This document shows positions 35,331 through 50,300 of a stretch of 64,000 nt of DNA, one piece after another. Positions within the stretch are counted from its first letter, which is position 1; each line of letters starts with the position of its first letter. The stretch is from the NCBI RefSeq assembly GCF_014805685.1, contig NC_060902.1, positions 5,629,286 through 5,693,285 of the forward strand, in the 5' to 3' direction. Position numbers and translations under genes: made by a program. The notes below the pieces were generated by a model that was not told the DNA's origin, did not search any database, and saw only the letters and a list, made by a program, of their open reading frames with translations. The stretch is from Silurus meridionalis. Taxonomy: Eukaryota > Chordata > Actinopteri > Siluriformes > Siluridae.

Positions 35331-35534
35331 TTAGAGGTGAGTATCCTCCTCCTGATTGTCTTCCTCGTCCTTGCCTGACTTGTTCGGCATGCCCTGCCAA
35401 GCTCCAGTGCCTGCTGGCACGCCGTTGGTGCTGTGCTTTTTCTCCTGTGGCTCCGGTTGGCCGTCACTCGTCACGTCCAGCGTGGGGTTGTCATGGCAGC
35501 CGTTCTCCACAAAATGCAGTTCCTCGCCACGTGA
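35331..35534 (-). CDS. podxl2: podxl2 last exon (cytoplasmic tail)
   Basis: Sixty-seven codons and stop. [20 protein letters not shown] is nearly invariant in endoglycan; the end EEDTHL is the class I PDZ ligand. Acceptor GTCACAAG. Confidence 0.95.
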   Translation of the reverse strand, partial: SRGEELHFVENGCHDNPTLDVTSDGQPEPQEKKHSTNGVPAGTGAWQGMPNKSGKDEEDNQEEDTHL

Positions 35535-37627
35535 CTTGTGACAACACAAAAAATAAACATGCAGTCTGTTACATAAATAAGATATTATGTGAAAAGCTGG
35601 TACACTGAAGATGTGGCCTCTGTGCCTATTAAGTCTCAGTAAATAAGGCACAACATTTGTTAACACAAGTAAAGGGGGTGTGTAATCTATGTCTATATTT
35701 GTCTTAGTGAAAGGGGCATAGCATTTGTGCCATGCAGTACCAGCATCTGTGATTATTATCGGCAACAAAAAAAAACTGTAATTTCTGAGATTGTTAGTCG
35801 CTGTAGGGAGGCACAGACTTTTTCTCGGTCAGTACTGTTGAAGTAAAGAACGTGTGGCCTCTGTGCCTCGGTTTCAGTAAAGTAGGTACGACCTATGTAC
35901 ATATCTGTCCTAGTGAAATGGACATGGTCTCTGTGTCTGTTTATTCCTGTGAAGGAGGTTTTACCTCTGAGCCTGTCAGTTTCATTAAAGTGGGTGTGGC
36001 CTATGTCCCTATGTTGCCCAAAGTGAAATTGACATGGTCACAGTATCTATCTATCTATCGATCTGTCTATCTATCACGTTGAACAAGGTTGGCCTCGTGC
36101 AGTTCATACTTTCACCATTTCTTAATTGAATGATATGAAACTTGAAATAAAAAAATAAAAATAAAAACCTGGTTGTATATTATTGTAGACAACAATACAG
36201 CTGTAGGTTAGCTAGAAGATTCCAGAACGTCTGATTAGGACGGTTATGAGCAACCACTTACCATGCTCTTCATTTTAGGAAGGCGGCGCTGCCAGCAGAT
36301 GTAGATGAGCCCAGATGCAATGATGATAACACACACCGAGCCAATGATCACTAGCACGATAAACAGTTTGCCGTAATCGCTGCGTGTCTGGCTGGGCCTG
36401 GAGTGACATGTGCTCACGCTGGAGAAGTTCTGAATGCCAATCTAAAATGCAAATTCTATTAATTGCCAGGATGTAATCACAGAAAGCCATTATGTAAGAG
36501 AGCAATCAGCAGATACAGGGTGGATTTTTATACCTCGTTTAATCCTCTCCTTACTTCTCCCAGCATTGACAGCACCTCTTTAGTAACAATGACACCTAAT
36601 GGGAGGAAATGAAGAATTCGATATTATAGTGTTACTGGTATAAGTAATCATTTTGTATTCAAATTATTTAAATTTGCACTCCATTTTATATAAACATATT
36701 ATATGCTATTATAAGGCAAATGGACATACATTATATATATTTTAAATGTATTTATTTATTTATTTTTTAAACCATCTCTTCTCAAGGGACAATAATATAA
36801 AAATAAAATTTGGTAGGTGTATACAAGCTACACATTGTCTACTCTAAAGTATTTCCAAGCTTCATTTCTATTGAATTGTCTCTTTTGAAGATATAATATA
36901 ATGGTTACTTAAATGTTAAGGGTGTACTAACTTTTGTGAGATACTGTGTATATATCTATAAAAATATTTCTTTCCGGACTATAAAACGCACCCTTATATA
37001 AGCCCTGAATTTGACAATTTTTTTTATTTTTTAACATAAATAAGCCGCACCTGTCTATAAGCCTACACGTCTACACTGATGTACTTTACACAGGCTTTAA
37101 CGAAAGACACGTTACACATGGTGTAACGGGTGAAATATGTTGCGCTTCTATTAGGAGCATAGCGGTATTTTGGGAAAAGACCGGCACTGCATTCTTCCAG
37201 TGTTACTGCGTGTGTGGAGACGGAGGAATATGTCCTTTTTATTTTCTGATGCTCATTTCTAAGTTTCTTTGACTAACCTGTAACGCTGTTGCAAAGAAAA
37301 ATAAAAAAGCACGAGTTTTGGAAACCTGTCTGTGCTTATATGATTTCTGTTCTGGAGTTAGCGAGCTCTCCCATGACCCAGACTCAATACGCTACAACGG
37401 CTTGTATCTAAACAGTAGCCTACCAAGTAAGTCATTGTTCACTGTCTTCCTCCTTCCTTTCACAACTACTTTATTTCTCTGGAAAGTTTATTTATGTAAG
37501 TTTTTTGGCTTGAAGTTTGTGAAACCGGGAAAAACCCAGGAAAAATCCATAAATTAGCCGATTCATTATTTAAGCTGTGGGGTTAAAAACGTGGGGAAAA
37601 TGTAGCGACTTATAGTCCGAAAAATAC

Positions 37628-37696
<69 letters not shown>

Positions 37697-40600
37697 TTCA
37701 TGAAAGCACCATTTGCTTTTATTACAGTAAAAAACTTTTGCTAATAAGTTTCTATTTGCCTTACAAATCTAGACTTTGGAATTTTATCCCACGCTTCTTT
37801 GCAAAAAAGGTTCAAGTTCCTTTAAATTGTGAGGGGATCTCCTGTGTATAGCATAGTATATTTGTTATGGTATATTCTTAGGTGATTTCATAAGTTTTTA
37901 AAAGGGTTTTAGGTCTGGGCTCTGGCTGGGCCATTTCAGGACTTTGATTATGCTTTTCTGAAGCCATGTCTTTGTTGATTTTGATGTGTGCTTTGGTTCA
38001 TTGTCATGCTGAAATGTAAAATTCCTCTTTACTTTCAGCTTTTTAAACAGAGGCCAAAGGGTTTTGTGTCAAAATGTATTGCCATTTGAGCTATTCATTT
38101 TCGCATCTATTTTGACAAGTGCACCTGGCCCAGCTGAAGAGAAGCAGCCTCAAAGCACTGTTAACACCATCATGCTTCATGTTTGGTATAGTGTTTCTTG
38201 GATGATGCTTTGCACAAACATACCTTTTAGAATCATGGCCAAAAAGTTCAATCTTTGTCTCCTCAGACCATAAAATATTTTCCCACATGAATATTTTGGC
38301 TTAATTCCTACGATCTACAAGAAAGAAACTAATTTTTGTGCCACATTCAAAAACTTTGTAAAACCCTTGATATGAAGTTGATGCCCAAAACAGCTTCATA
38401 TGCATCTTGCAGAATTTGGAAAAACTCATAAAAATTGCATTTTGGTCTTTTGTTGTGGTGCCCTAGATAAGCTATTTTTTTTTCCATGAGACACAATAAT
38501 ATAGTGCATCTGGAAATTATTGACAGTGCTTCACTTTTTCCACATTTTATGTTCCAAAATCTTACAAACAATACCCTCTAATAACAATGTGAAAGAAGTT
38601 TGTTTGAAATCTAAAAAAAACAAGAACAATCACATTGTACGTACGTATTCATAGCCTTTGCCATGACACTCAAAATTGAGCTCAGATGCATCCCATTTCC
38701 ACTGATCTTCCTTGAGATGTTTCTACAACTCGATTGGAGCCCACCTGTAGTAAATTCAGTTGATTGGAAATAATTTGGAAAGGCACACACCTGTCTATAG
38801 AAGGTCCCGCAGTTAACAGAGCATGTCAGAGCAAAAACCAAGCCATAAAGTTCAAGGAAATGCCTGTAGACCTCCAAGACAGTATTGTATCGAGGCACAG
38901 ATCTAGGGAAGAGTACAGAAAAATGTCTGTAGCATTAGTCTTAATCACAGTGGCCTCCATTATCCCCTAATGGAGGAATTTGGGAACCACTATGACTCTT
39001 CCTAGAGCAGGTCGCCTGGCCAAACTGAGTGATAAGGGAGAAGAGTCTTAGTCAGGGAGGTGACCAAGATCCCATTTATGTTTTTTAGTGGCAAGAACTG
39101 GGAGACTAGTCAGGATCGAGGGAAAGATGAATGCAGCAATGTACAGTAACGTCCTTGATGAAAACCTCTGGAGGAGGTATTGCTCAGTACTGAGCAATCA
39201 AAGGATGTGAATACTTGTGAACATGTGATTTTTGTTCGCTTTTTTAAAATAAATTTCCACAGATTTCAAACTCACTTCTTTCACGTTGTCATTATGGGGT
39301 ATTGTTTGTGAATTTTGACTAAAATAATTAATTTAATCCATTTTGGAATAAATAATCAATTGCAAAATAATCCACTTTTGCACTGTAAGCGAATTTACAC
39401 AAATTAACCAGTTGAGATGTTTACATATGCTTGGCTCTATGCTTGATCGATAGCTGTTGTCATGCTTTGTGATATATATGTTCATTAAGCCCTTATGTGT
39501 CCTGAGCAGTTAAACTGCCTGTTTTTCTTGAGGAAAATTCTCCAGGAACTGCACTCTATTTGGTTTTCCAGCACCTTTGGCACGTGACCCCTTTCCAGTT
39601 AGGACCATGTGATTTTGAGACCCATCCTTTTATACTGAGGACAACCGAGGGACTCGTACACTATTACAAATTCAGTGATTTTTAAGAAGGCAACATGATG
39701 CATTAATAGTCAGGGGGTGTAATCTTTTGAAATGGTTAGTTTTCATTGCCTTCCAGAAGCTAAATATTGGGCTGTTTTTACCAAAAAGCAAAATAATATC
39801 TTGCTAAATATTTTTTTTTTATTTAAGACAAATACACTCTCCATTTTTTATTAACATTTTGCAGCTTATGCGAGGTGCACATGAACTTATGACCTCTACT
39901 GTAAGCCTGTGATGTGACCACACCACCATAATTAAATTTTATATCAATGCACCAAATCTTAAACAAATAGATCTGTTACACTCCACCCATTGCTGTACAT
40001 TAACACAATAATCTATGCCTGTTATGCTGCTGAGCAACCAAATGTTACTGGTAAACACATCTTACAGCATTGGGGGAAGAATTGTTTATTGGGAATGTTA
40101 TTAATAATGAATTAAAGCATTTATTTAACCCAAAAGCAACATGCTGACTTGAAGGTGTGCGATACAGTGATTATATCAGGGCTAAGCGGGTTTTATGCCT
40201 AAGGACCAAATTGCATGTTATAAAATCACCGTCATGCTTGCCCTTGAGGGCTTATTGTGTTAAATCCTGCGTAATTGCATTCTTGGATTTGTTAAAGGAA
40301 CTCTGCTTTAGTAAAGAAAGCAGAAAAAGAACGCAGGCATTTGTGATTGAATAAGACACGGCAAGTCAATTTATCAGCCCCAAGCTCTTTTTCCACATGG
40401 AGATAAAACGTCTATGATCATCTTCCACACAATCAGATTAGCATGATTAAAGATGCATTAGGAAAGATCGAATATTGTTTTCCTGGTGCATAAAAATAGA
40501 GCATGATGTGCAATGATGGAGTGCAGAGATTGAATTGTAATGATTACAATGTACTGTTGGTAAGTAATCATGATCACGATTAGTAAAAAAACATTTCCAT

Positions 40601-43600
40601 ATTAGTACTGCACAAGAAAGAAATTTCACTGCTTCAAATGTTCGAGTATTGCATCTACTACTATAATGTGTTAAAGTATTCTTGTTCAAAAAACACTGTA
40701 AGGTAAAGGAAATGTCCACTCTGAAAGATTTGCATGTGTTTGTATTCAAATATATGTGAATTGCTTTAGAGATTTTTTTTAATGCTGTATAGTCATTATC
40801 CTATTTTAGCCAATGGCAACTATCGAAGTGAAGTTAGCAAGCATTTATTGATCAGTGTAGGTAGGTTTGTTATTGTCTGGTAAAAGATTGCAGTAGTATA
40901 AAGAGAATAAATGGTATTGATTCATAGCTGTCTTGATATATTTCAAGTATGCAAGTACTGCATATACAAGCACGGGTTGTGCTTAGGCAACATAATTAAG
41001 ATAATCTGTAGGTCTGAAATACATATAATGTGGATTGATGATTCTTTAGCATCTGTGCTGATCCAATAAAAAGATGTGTTACCCTGTTCATTGCCAATTG
41101 TCATGAGAAGCTGGTGTTCCTGTTTGGTGGGTTTGCTGAGTGAGATGAGCCACAAGCCCTGGGGAGTGTTCATCTTCCTGGAGAATGTGCTCTCCAGCAT
41201 CTCCAGCAGCCTGTCACCACTCTCCTCACGAAACTTTTCCTGTTACATGCACATGGACACACAAACACACACGTACACTGTATATTAAACCAGCTATCAA
41301 ACTGACAAACAAAGAGTTTGTGCCAGTACCCCATAAAAAAGACGTTTTGCGTTTACATTTACGTTTGCGGCATTTAGCAGACGTCCTTGTCCAGAGCGAC
41401 GTACAAAAGTGCTTTGAGTTTCTGGCAATGAATAAATCTCCACTGGTACGTTAGATTACAAACTTAATATAAATATAACTCTTGAATTCTATGAAGCAAA
41501 TTTGGAAAGTGCTAATTTAAGTGTTTCAGGAAGAGGTAGGTCTTCAACCGTCGCTTGAAGATATTCAGGGACTCCGCTGTATGGGGAAGTTCATTCCACC
41601 ACCTCGGTGCCAGAACAGAGAAGAGCCTTGAAGTATCCTTACCTCTCATTCATTTACACTGATAATTGTACCTAGCCTTTTTAATTATTCATTTTATATC
41701 ATTTTATATATAATATTATACATAGACCAAATTATTAAATTTTTATTTAAATTATTTAATTTAATTATTTTTCATCTAAAATAAAAATGGAAGAAAAGAG
41801 TAGAAAGGCACCATGTCTGCTTTTTTATTTTTTGAGTACTTGAAAATCACAGGAATGTCAGAACATGAACGTAAATACACTATATGAATGAACGTTTGTG
41901 GACACCTGAGCACAAGATTGTATGTGTGTTTTTGAACATCCCATTCCACCATTAGTCCCCATTTGCTGTTGCGAGATGCTTCACTAGTTTTAAGTGTGTG
42001 TTTGTGGAGATTTGTGGTGCCGCAAACACACTCTTCAGCCACAAGGTTGTAAAGTCAGGTACTAATGTAACCATTAAAGCTTGATTTGTACACAGGGGCA
42101 CTGTAATGTCTAATTTAAGAAACCTGCAGCTAGATCAGAGATTTTTCTGTGCAGTTGCTTGATTTACAAATAGGTATGTGAGAGAAACCTAAATTTTAAT
42201 ACGTAATCTCCTTTATTTTGTTTTGATCATTTATTTTGCAAAGTAATATTATGAATTTTCCTCTAATCATTTTTCTTCCTCTAAACTAATAGATTTTTTT
42301 TTCACCTTTTTAGATTTGAAAAGTTACTGATGGTTATGTTCAATCATATCTAAAGTAACAGTGTACATCCTATTTTAGTCTTTTTTTTAATTATCCTGAA
42401 ATACAGCACTAGTGTAGGAGTTAAATAACAAAATGGACAAAGTTCTCTGTCCATCTACCCCCGCCAGTTACTCAACAACACTGAGTGACTCAGATTCGGT
42501 GAAACAACAGAAAGAAACAAACAATGTGCTTAAAAATAGGCTACATTTAAATGCATATTACTTTAAAAGCTTCAGGTTAAATAATAAAAAAAATCAGTGG
42601 GAAAAAATCAGATCAGAGAAAACCTATAGTCATGTCTATTTGTCAAGAGTGGGTGGTAGCAAAGTATTTTTACATTGTTACTGTAGTTAAGAACATTTTT
42701 CAAGTAACTGTATTTTACTTCTACTCCATTACATTTTACTTCTAAATAGCTTACATTTTATTATACTGAATTTCAGAAAAACATGCCGTTTCTCATAGCT
42801 TACAAGTTGTGTTAAATGAGATCCTGTTGTGCGACCAAAACGGTGTACATGAGACCAAGGTTTTCTCACTGTATGCCTGGAACAACCGAAAACTCTCTCT
42901 TTAGAAAGTATGATGCACAGAAAAATTAAACATTGACGCATACATTTTTTAAATGTAGCTCAGTAGATCAGTACTTTGCCTTTTGATACTTTAATACTGA
43001 AAAGTCAACGTCCTTTGATACTTTTTCTCAAGTTGAGGATTGGTGTACTTTGTCCAGGGTTCTATTCAAGCTTGCTTTCCCCAAAAAACTTGAATAAAGC
43101 CCAGACTCCTATGTGGTTTTTTCTGTCTAGTGAGATTTACACATTACAAATGCAATTTTATTGTCAAGAGTTCAGAGTGCACCGAAACCTGCATTGTATT
43201 GGACAAAAAAAAAAAACAGCTTTAAATCCATTACCGATACAATTGTGATATGATTATTAACCTGAAGGTGATTATGCTCCAATAGCAATGTACCAAAATG
43301 GTTTGTTTTCTTCTGGAAACCACAGTAATTGATCAGTTATTCAATTATTTTGTTCATTAATAAAACAATGAACAATAGAATATTTGTATTGGTAGTTCCA
43401 GTTATTGTTTTGGTTTGTCTGAGAAGTTCAACAGATACACTTACTTTATAAAAGCTATAAACACTTGTGGCATTTTAAAAGACCCGGACTGTTACAGTAG
43501 GTCCAGAATCCAATGTATATGCCAAATGAAATCTGTAACAATACAGTGTGAGACCATGCTAAAGTATTGTGCAAACTGTGTTGTTGTTTTTTAAATTTAT

Positions 43601-46600
43601 TTGTATTTCTTTAAAGGTGCCTTACTAGCAATAAAACATTGTGTGCACTGAATTTGTCAAAATGAATCAAAAAAGAAATATACTCCCTCGCAAAGGCAGA
43701 AAGAGACAAGAAAGTCCTTGCGTGGTCTGAGTTTTCTAAGCCATTTTTTCAGTCATGACCACATATGCTGGTTATCCTTGTGCCAAAGCAGACTTCTAAT
43801 TTGCAGTCTAATTGCCTCAAATCCTGCTGTGTCAAGTGATGATTCATTTGGCTAAACAGGATCTGGGGGACACGTCTAAGAGAGGAAGACTGGCCTTTAT
43901 TCTGGATTAAACTCAATCTTTTCCACTTCTGTGAAATCATTCTTTTTAAAAATAATTATAGCCCATACTTCTGTATCCCACAATCAGTTGATAGGCCTTT
44001 AACAGTACTAAGAGTTGAAAGTCAAGAGGGAGAGATTTGCATTGCTTTATACAGCCTATTAAAAATTGTTTAAAGAATGTCACCCTGGTATTTCTTTTAG
44101 ATTTTACTAGGTGTTTTTTTCTTTCCGGTTTCATTGTGCTTCAATTTACAAACATAAAGTTGATCATTATTTTCTCTGCAGCATTTGTTTGTTAATACTT
44201 CTTTATACCCGGTGGACCCTCCTCTAGTTGGCATGCCATCGATTGTGGCATGCAGATGTTCAATGCAAAATACCGAATGTCATGCTGATTGTAATTACAT
44301 GCCTGGCAGTTGCCATGACGATGAACGAGCACCTCGAGTCTTGCTATTCTGGAGTGGGTGTGGACAGAGAGAGAGGTGTGTGTGTGTGTGTGGTTTGTAG
44401 CCAGCCTGCTGCAGTAGCATTGACAGAGAATGTGATTAAAGAAACTGTGTGCTACTGCTGGAACTGTGTGTTACTGCAGATAGAGAGAGCCAGAACATAT
44501 AAATATCAGTGATGGGAAAATACTGAGGCATTAACAATGTGCTGGTACATTCCTATTATGGCGAATCAGAGATAGTTATACCATTAAGGTCATTACATTG
44601 CAATAATTAATGAGCATTAAATATTAAAGACAATTTTAAACGCTGCAATATTTTTATATTCCTTCGGGGTTTCTTACATTTACTGAATGAACGTAATATG
44701 GTGCTCATGCAGATAATGAAATAACACATTCGAGAATGAACCTGGGAACCTTTCAGTTACATCATGCACTGCAGGGAAGGCCACGGTGTAATCACCGACT
44801 TCAAATTTTCTTCTGAAACTCATATATTACACAGATAGACCATTTTATCTTAGATGGTTGCCAGAATTAGAAAGATAACATCACTATAAGATGTGTAAAA
44901 ACTAGTACATGCCTGGGTCAAATATGAATTGGAATACCGTAGTGTCTTGCCACCTGGATATTTCAGTAGGTCAATAAACAACCTTCCAGAATACAGCAGC
45001 CATAATAGATCTGACAAAATGTGATTTGGACACATTACCTCTATCTTTGTCACACTAAATTGCACCCAGTAGCCCAAACCCAAACTCTATAGAATTGACA
45101 AAGTTTGGTGTCATAATCCACTACAGAAACCTGGATTCAGCCAAAAGATAACATCATGGTTTTCTGACCAGAACAGCACATGTCAACATCTGAGATGTTT
45201 AACCTCCAAATAGACTGACCTCAATCACAGGTTTTTGATATGTTTTGACAATATATCATGACCTTCTATAATGAGAAAAGGCTGTGATGATTATCTCGCA
45301 CCCAGCCAGACTCATTCTGCAAGATGTTTTTCACAGTCATCAAATACTCGAGGACCTTTTTGCTGAGACAAATACTTTTTCTGATCCAGCTGCATGCGGA
45401 TGACCCACTTCTGTAAGGCACACAGTTCTGAGAAACCTACAGGGATCACTGACAATACTGCAGTCAGAGCATCCACAACCGATACTGATCTAGCCTAATG
45501 CCGATGGCCAGTGCAAACTGTTTTGATGTTACGTTCAAGTCAAATCGGGACTTTTAGTACAACAGGTACAAAAATGGATGCTCGGTACTACACGTAGTGG
45601 CTAATGTGTCTGATTACTGATAAGAGGCATACATGTCGCAGGCCAGTCCAGAGTCTATTAATCAAGATGGCAGACAACAGTGACAGGGCGTGCATGAAAA
45701 GGGTGTGGCGATTACATTTCTTTTGAACGAATGCAAAAACCACAGATATCTACAGAAGAATTCAAGCACAGTACTGTGGTGAGAAGCGGAGCCGGATTAA
45801 CACATGGTTTAATCATTTCAAAGATGGCCATACGTCGGTCAGTGACGATCCCAGTTGTGGTGGTTCCCTGATGACGAAGTGAAGCAGGCCTAGGATGACC
45901 TAGGGTGGCTCAAACCTAATGACAAATCTTTTTTATGACGAATCCGGGAAGTAGTTAAGCACTGGGATAAGTGTATAAATGTAGTAGGAGAGTATGTCGA
46001 AAAATAAATGCAGTTTTCACTCCTTGAAATTTGTTCTTTTATTTTATAAACTCAAAAGTCCCTGTTTGACATGAACGTCACTCGTATCTTTTCTTGTCTT
46101 AGGTTTTTATAAGCTCAAAAGCCACAGTGTATGTGGGATACACTGTAAATGATGGTGGGTGTGTTCTGGATGGCAGCCCCTTACTGGGAGCACACAGTAT
46201 CCAGCTATTCAAATATGTTATCATCCTGATGTCACCAACCATCAGAGGAAAAAAACACCACCTTAGTTCAAAGAGGCTGAACGGCAAGTCCACAAACATA
46301 TAAATAAATGAATACATAAAACATAAAAAAATTGTTTTATATCTATGACCTATGTCATATTCATCAAGACCCAGGGATCTGATGTGTAGGCTCTGTCCAG
46401 AGACTGATCCAAATCACAAGCCAATCAAGGCACATCAACACTACCCTCGAGATTTAGTCTGGGATTGGAAAAACAGATAAACCTTGTAATGGTCTCTGTC
46501 AACGCAGTAAATACATAAATGTAGCCCAGCCTGGTGTTCAAAGAGACTGATACACTTACTGCATAAGTCCAGTAGCTACCCGTTTGGCAGCACATGAACT

Positions 46601-49600
46601 GTGGGGACAATCCAACCCAAATGTAGAAAAGCAAACAAAATGCTTCTGACTAGTGGGAACAACACTATAAATAACTGCTGCTGCAATTAATAATGTTTGG
46701 TATGTCAGGGGAATACGCAATCTATAATAACAACCATCATGTACACAGACGAATGCAAAAAGGAAAAAGAGAATGCCACAGGATGAAGGGATTCATTCAA
46801 ATAACTTATGCAGGTAGGTGTTTTATATCACTATGTGAGATTGTTTATAAATCTCAGCATGGAGATGATTAGTAGCATGCATTCAGGTGTCATGTGGCAA
46901 TCCTGGATGTAAAAGGCATTAATGTTTAGCTTTGTTTCTTTTGCTTTATTAGTTTTTTCTCATTTTGCTCAGCTTGAACTGCAGAGGAGCACAACCAGAA
47001 ATTGGCAATTGGGAAATTCCTGAATGGCACAGTCACTCAGTTGGCCATGTTCTACTTGTGGGAAAGATGGCATTATTCCAAAAGGGATTAAAGTTTAGTT
47101 CGTTTTACGTAGAATTTAAAAAAGGATCTTAAAAAGATGCAATGCCTGTTTTTATATGGCGCAACAGAAGCATGTGCTAGTGTGATATTGGAGAGGTTGG
47201 TCCTTGGTAAAGATAGGTACATTGGGAGAAAATGGGATAAATTCCTTTTTTATGTTTTTCTTATACATTTTCTTATAATTAAAATACTGAAGTTTGACCT
47301 TTGAAAAGAGTTTTCCAGTCTTTGAAATCACTTTGATGCACCGATACCAATGACAGCAGGTTATAAGGTTATTATAATGTTATAGATTATAATAGATTAT
47401 TTAGCTCCATAGCTGAAATGCTGCATGTAGTTGTGCATTCTCTTATGTATTCTGTGCACCAATACAACGTCTAACAGAAGGCAGTTTTTTGTTTGTTTCT
47501 TTCTGGAGAAACAGAGCTGTCAGCATGTTAGAGGGGTTTTAATATTCCCAGTAGTTCTACCCCCAAATACTGCAGGAAAATCTGCCCCTAAAATATCAAC
47601 AATGCATAAAACACTATTTTATATAAAAGACACATAAAAGTTGAATATAACTGCAAACATAATCTGTATGTAAATGTCCTTTAAATGCTTTCTAATGTCT
47701 TGTTACAGTGTTTGCCGTTTTTGGACAGTGGTGCAGATGCTGAATGAACATGGTACTTGAGAAAATACAGTAAACAGGATATAATACATTGTCTTGTTTT
47801 ATAAGCATGAATCACTGGAGCCCCTGTAGCGGAGCCTCTGTTGAGGCATATCTATCAAATTGTCTTATTTACGTTTATCCCATTTGGCAGACATCCTAAT
47901 CCAGAGTGATATACAGTTATCTCTCTTTTATATAAGTGTGCAATTGAGGTTTTTGGGCCTTGCGCAAAGGGGCCAGCCATAGCAGCTTCGTGGTGCTGGG
48001 ATTTCACAATCTCACTGAACTGGGTTATGGATTGGAATGTTCTGAGTACCACTATTCTGTCACAGCTGGGCCCTTAAACAAGTCTCAAAAACCTCAATTG
48101 CACACTTATATAAAAGAGAGATAATTGTAAGTCACTCTGGACAAGGGTAAAGCCACCATAAAATTATTACAAACATTAAAAGGTAACTGTTAATGTCATC
48201 ATTTTAGTCGAATACCAATGATCCAGCAGCAGTGAGACAAGATAGATGGCTTGAACGTGTGTGCCATTTATCATCACAGAACCAGCCACACACAGAGTTA
48301 ATCCTGTCAGTCAGAAGCCTCTCTCATTCACTGTCATAAGATAAGCCTGTGGTTTTCACACTCCTCAATAAGACACACGGCAAAGCCTAAAGATTACCAA
48401 GGACAACAGATAAAAACTGTTCTACCTGCAACATTATGAAATATGCTATATATGGGAATAGCAAAATTAGAAAAGACAGAAACTTACACAATCATAATCC
48501 TCTGACATGTTCAGGACGACATAGCCTTTTCCTGCCATGTCACTCCAGTCGACACAAATTACCTATAGAAAGAAAAAGACAGAATGGAATAAAAGGTGAC
48601 AGATGGGAGATAGATGTGTCATTGAAAGTGATATTTCACAATTTCTATTAACATTAGTCATATAAAGTAGTAAATAATTTAAAATCAGTAGCACCATTCA
48701 TTACTGACAGACAGGATGTTCACAAGATTAAAATGTCATGAAATATCAGGAGAAATGACACTAATGTACCTTGTTAAATCCATTCAGCCAAACATGAAAG
48801 CTCAAAAACTTCTCTCTTCTATTTTAACTTATTAAGTTCAGGTTTAGATAACTTATGATATACTGTAACTGTAAAAAGTTACACCTAATTTTATCTTTTA
48901 GTGCTTTCTATTATTATTATATTTTATATAATAATGCTTTTATATTATTATCTTTTTTAACTAAAATGGCCTAAATTATATACTGTTGGGAAAATGGTTG
49001 TGTATTATCTATTGTTACTTTTGGCAGAATTTGTTCTTTTGACCTTAAACAGGTCAGCTACTCATCCGAAAAATCGCTAAAACGCCAAAATTGCAAGTTT
49101 TATTCCGCTACAAAAACAAGATCAGTCCATACATTTATACATCCATGAAATTCATCTATTTATCCACCTTTATCCACCCAAGAACCCACCAATCCATCCA
49201 TTCATTAATTAATATACACACCCACACACCCATCACCCATCAATCCATTCATATATACATAAAACTGTCTATTGCTCAGTCCATATAAGCATCCACCCAC
49301 CCACTAATTCATCTTTGAAACCTCCTCATCCATCCAAACCAAATACCCTATTCCACCTATCTACCTACCCATATAACCACTTTTTGCTCCATCCATTTAT
49401 CTATTTATCCATCCATTTATCTACCTGCATTGCTTCTTGGGAACCATGCAGGTCCGTCTCTGACAGATAATCAGTGCCTCCGTGACGAAGCTCCGACTCT
49501 TCTGACTCCTCATCCTCCTCCCCTGCTTCATGCCAGGCTGTTTCAGTGAAGGCCACAATAGGTGTGTCTGAATCTGCTGATGATGGTGGCTTCCAAACAT

Positions 49601-50241
49601 CTACCTCCTGTCCATCTACCTCAGTTGGGAACACCACAACTTCCTCATTTTCCTCCTGTTCATCTGAATCATCCTGGTGGGAATCATCAGGCTGTAAGGG
49701 CACTTGACTAGGGAACACCCCTATTTCTGGAATGGTAGGTGCCTGGGTGAGAATGTTCTCTCTTCCTTCATCAAAGTCCTCCTCGGGACTGTCAGCACCA
49801 GCTGTGGCCTCAGGCAGGCGGCTGTTTGGTCCAAAGAACCCAGCCATAGACTCAGTGATGGAGGAGTGTGTGTCAGTGACGGAGCGTATGAGCGGAGCGG
49901 CAGCCGTAGTAGACAGTGGAGAGGAAGAATGTACTGGAAAACCGCTGGCCTCAAACTCCCTCTGCCACAGTTCGGTGTCTGGAGCTTTAACTGCTGGGAG
50001 GAAGAAGGATGAGGAGGCATTATGCTTCTTGGGAGCCTTGCGAAGGGTGAGAGAAGAAGGACGATTGGAGGATGGATTGTAACCTGAGAGAGGAAATTGG
50101 GAAAAGGAGTTGTGTGTACTGTGTTCATTTACTTTTCAGGCAATTATCAGTTATGCTGTGCAATTGAATTCTATTAAAAATAAGAGCAGAATTTAGATTG
50201 GAGTGTCAAAGTAATGGATGGATAGAGAAAGAAAGAGAGAG

Positions 50242-50300
<59 letters not shown>

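Noticed and set aside
49721..50128. Alternative long minus-strand frame over the podxl2 mucin exon
   Set aside because: It reads through the acceptor into intron and is out of frame with the neighbouring podxl2 exons; the phase-consistent frame is the one with the acidic mucin sequence.
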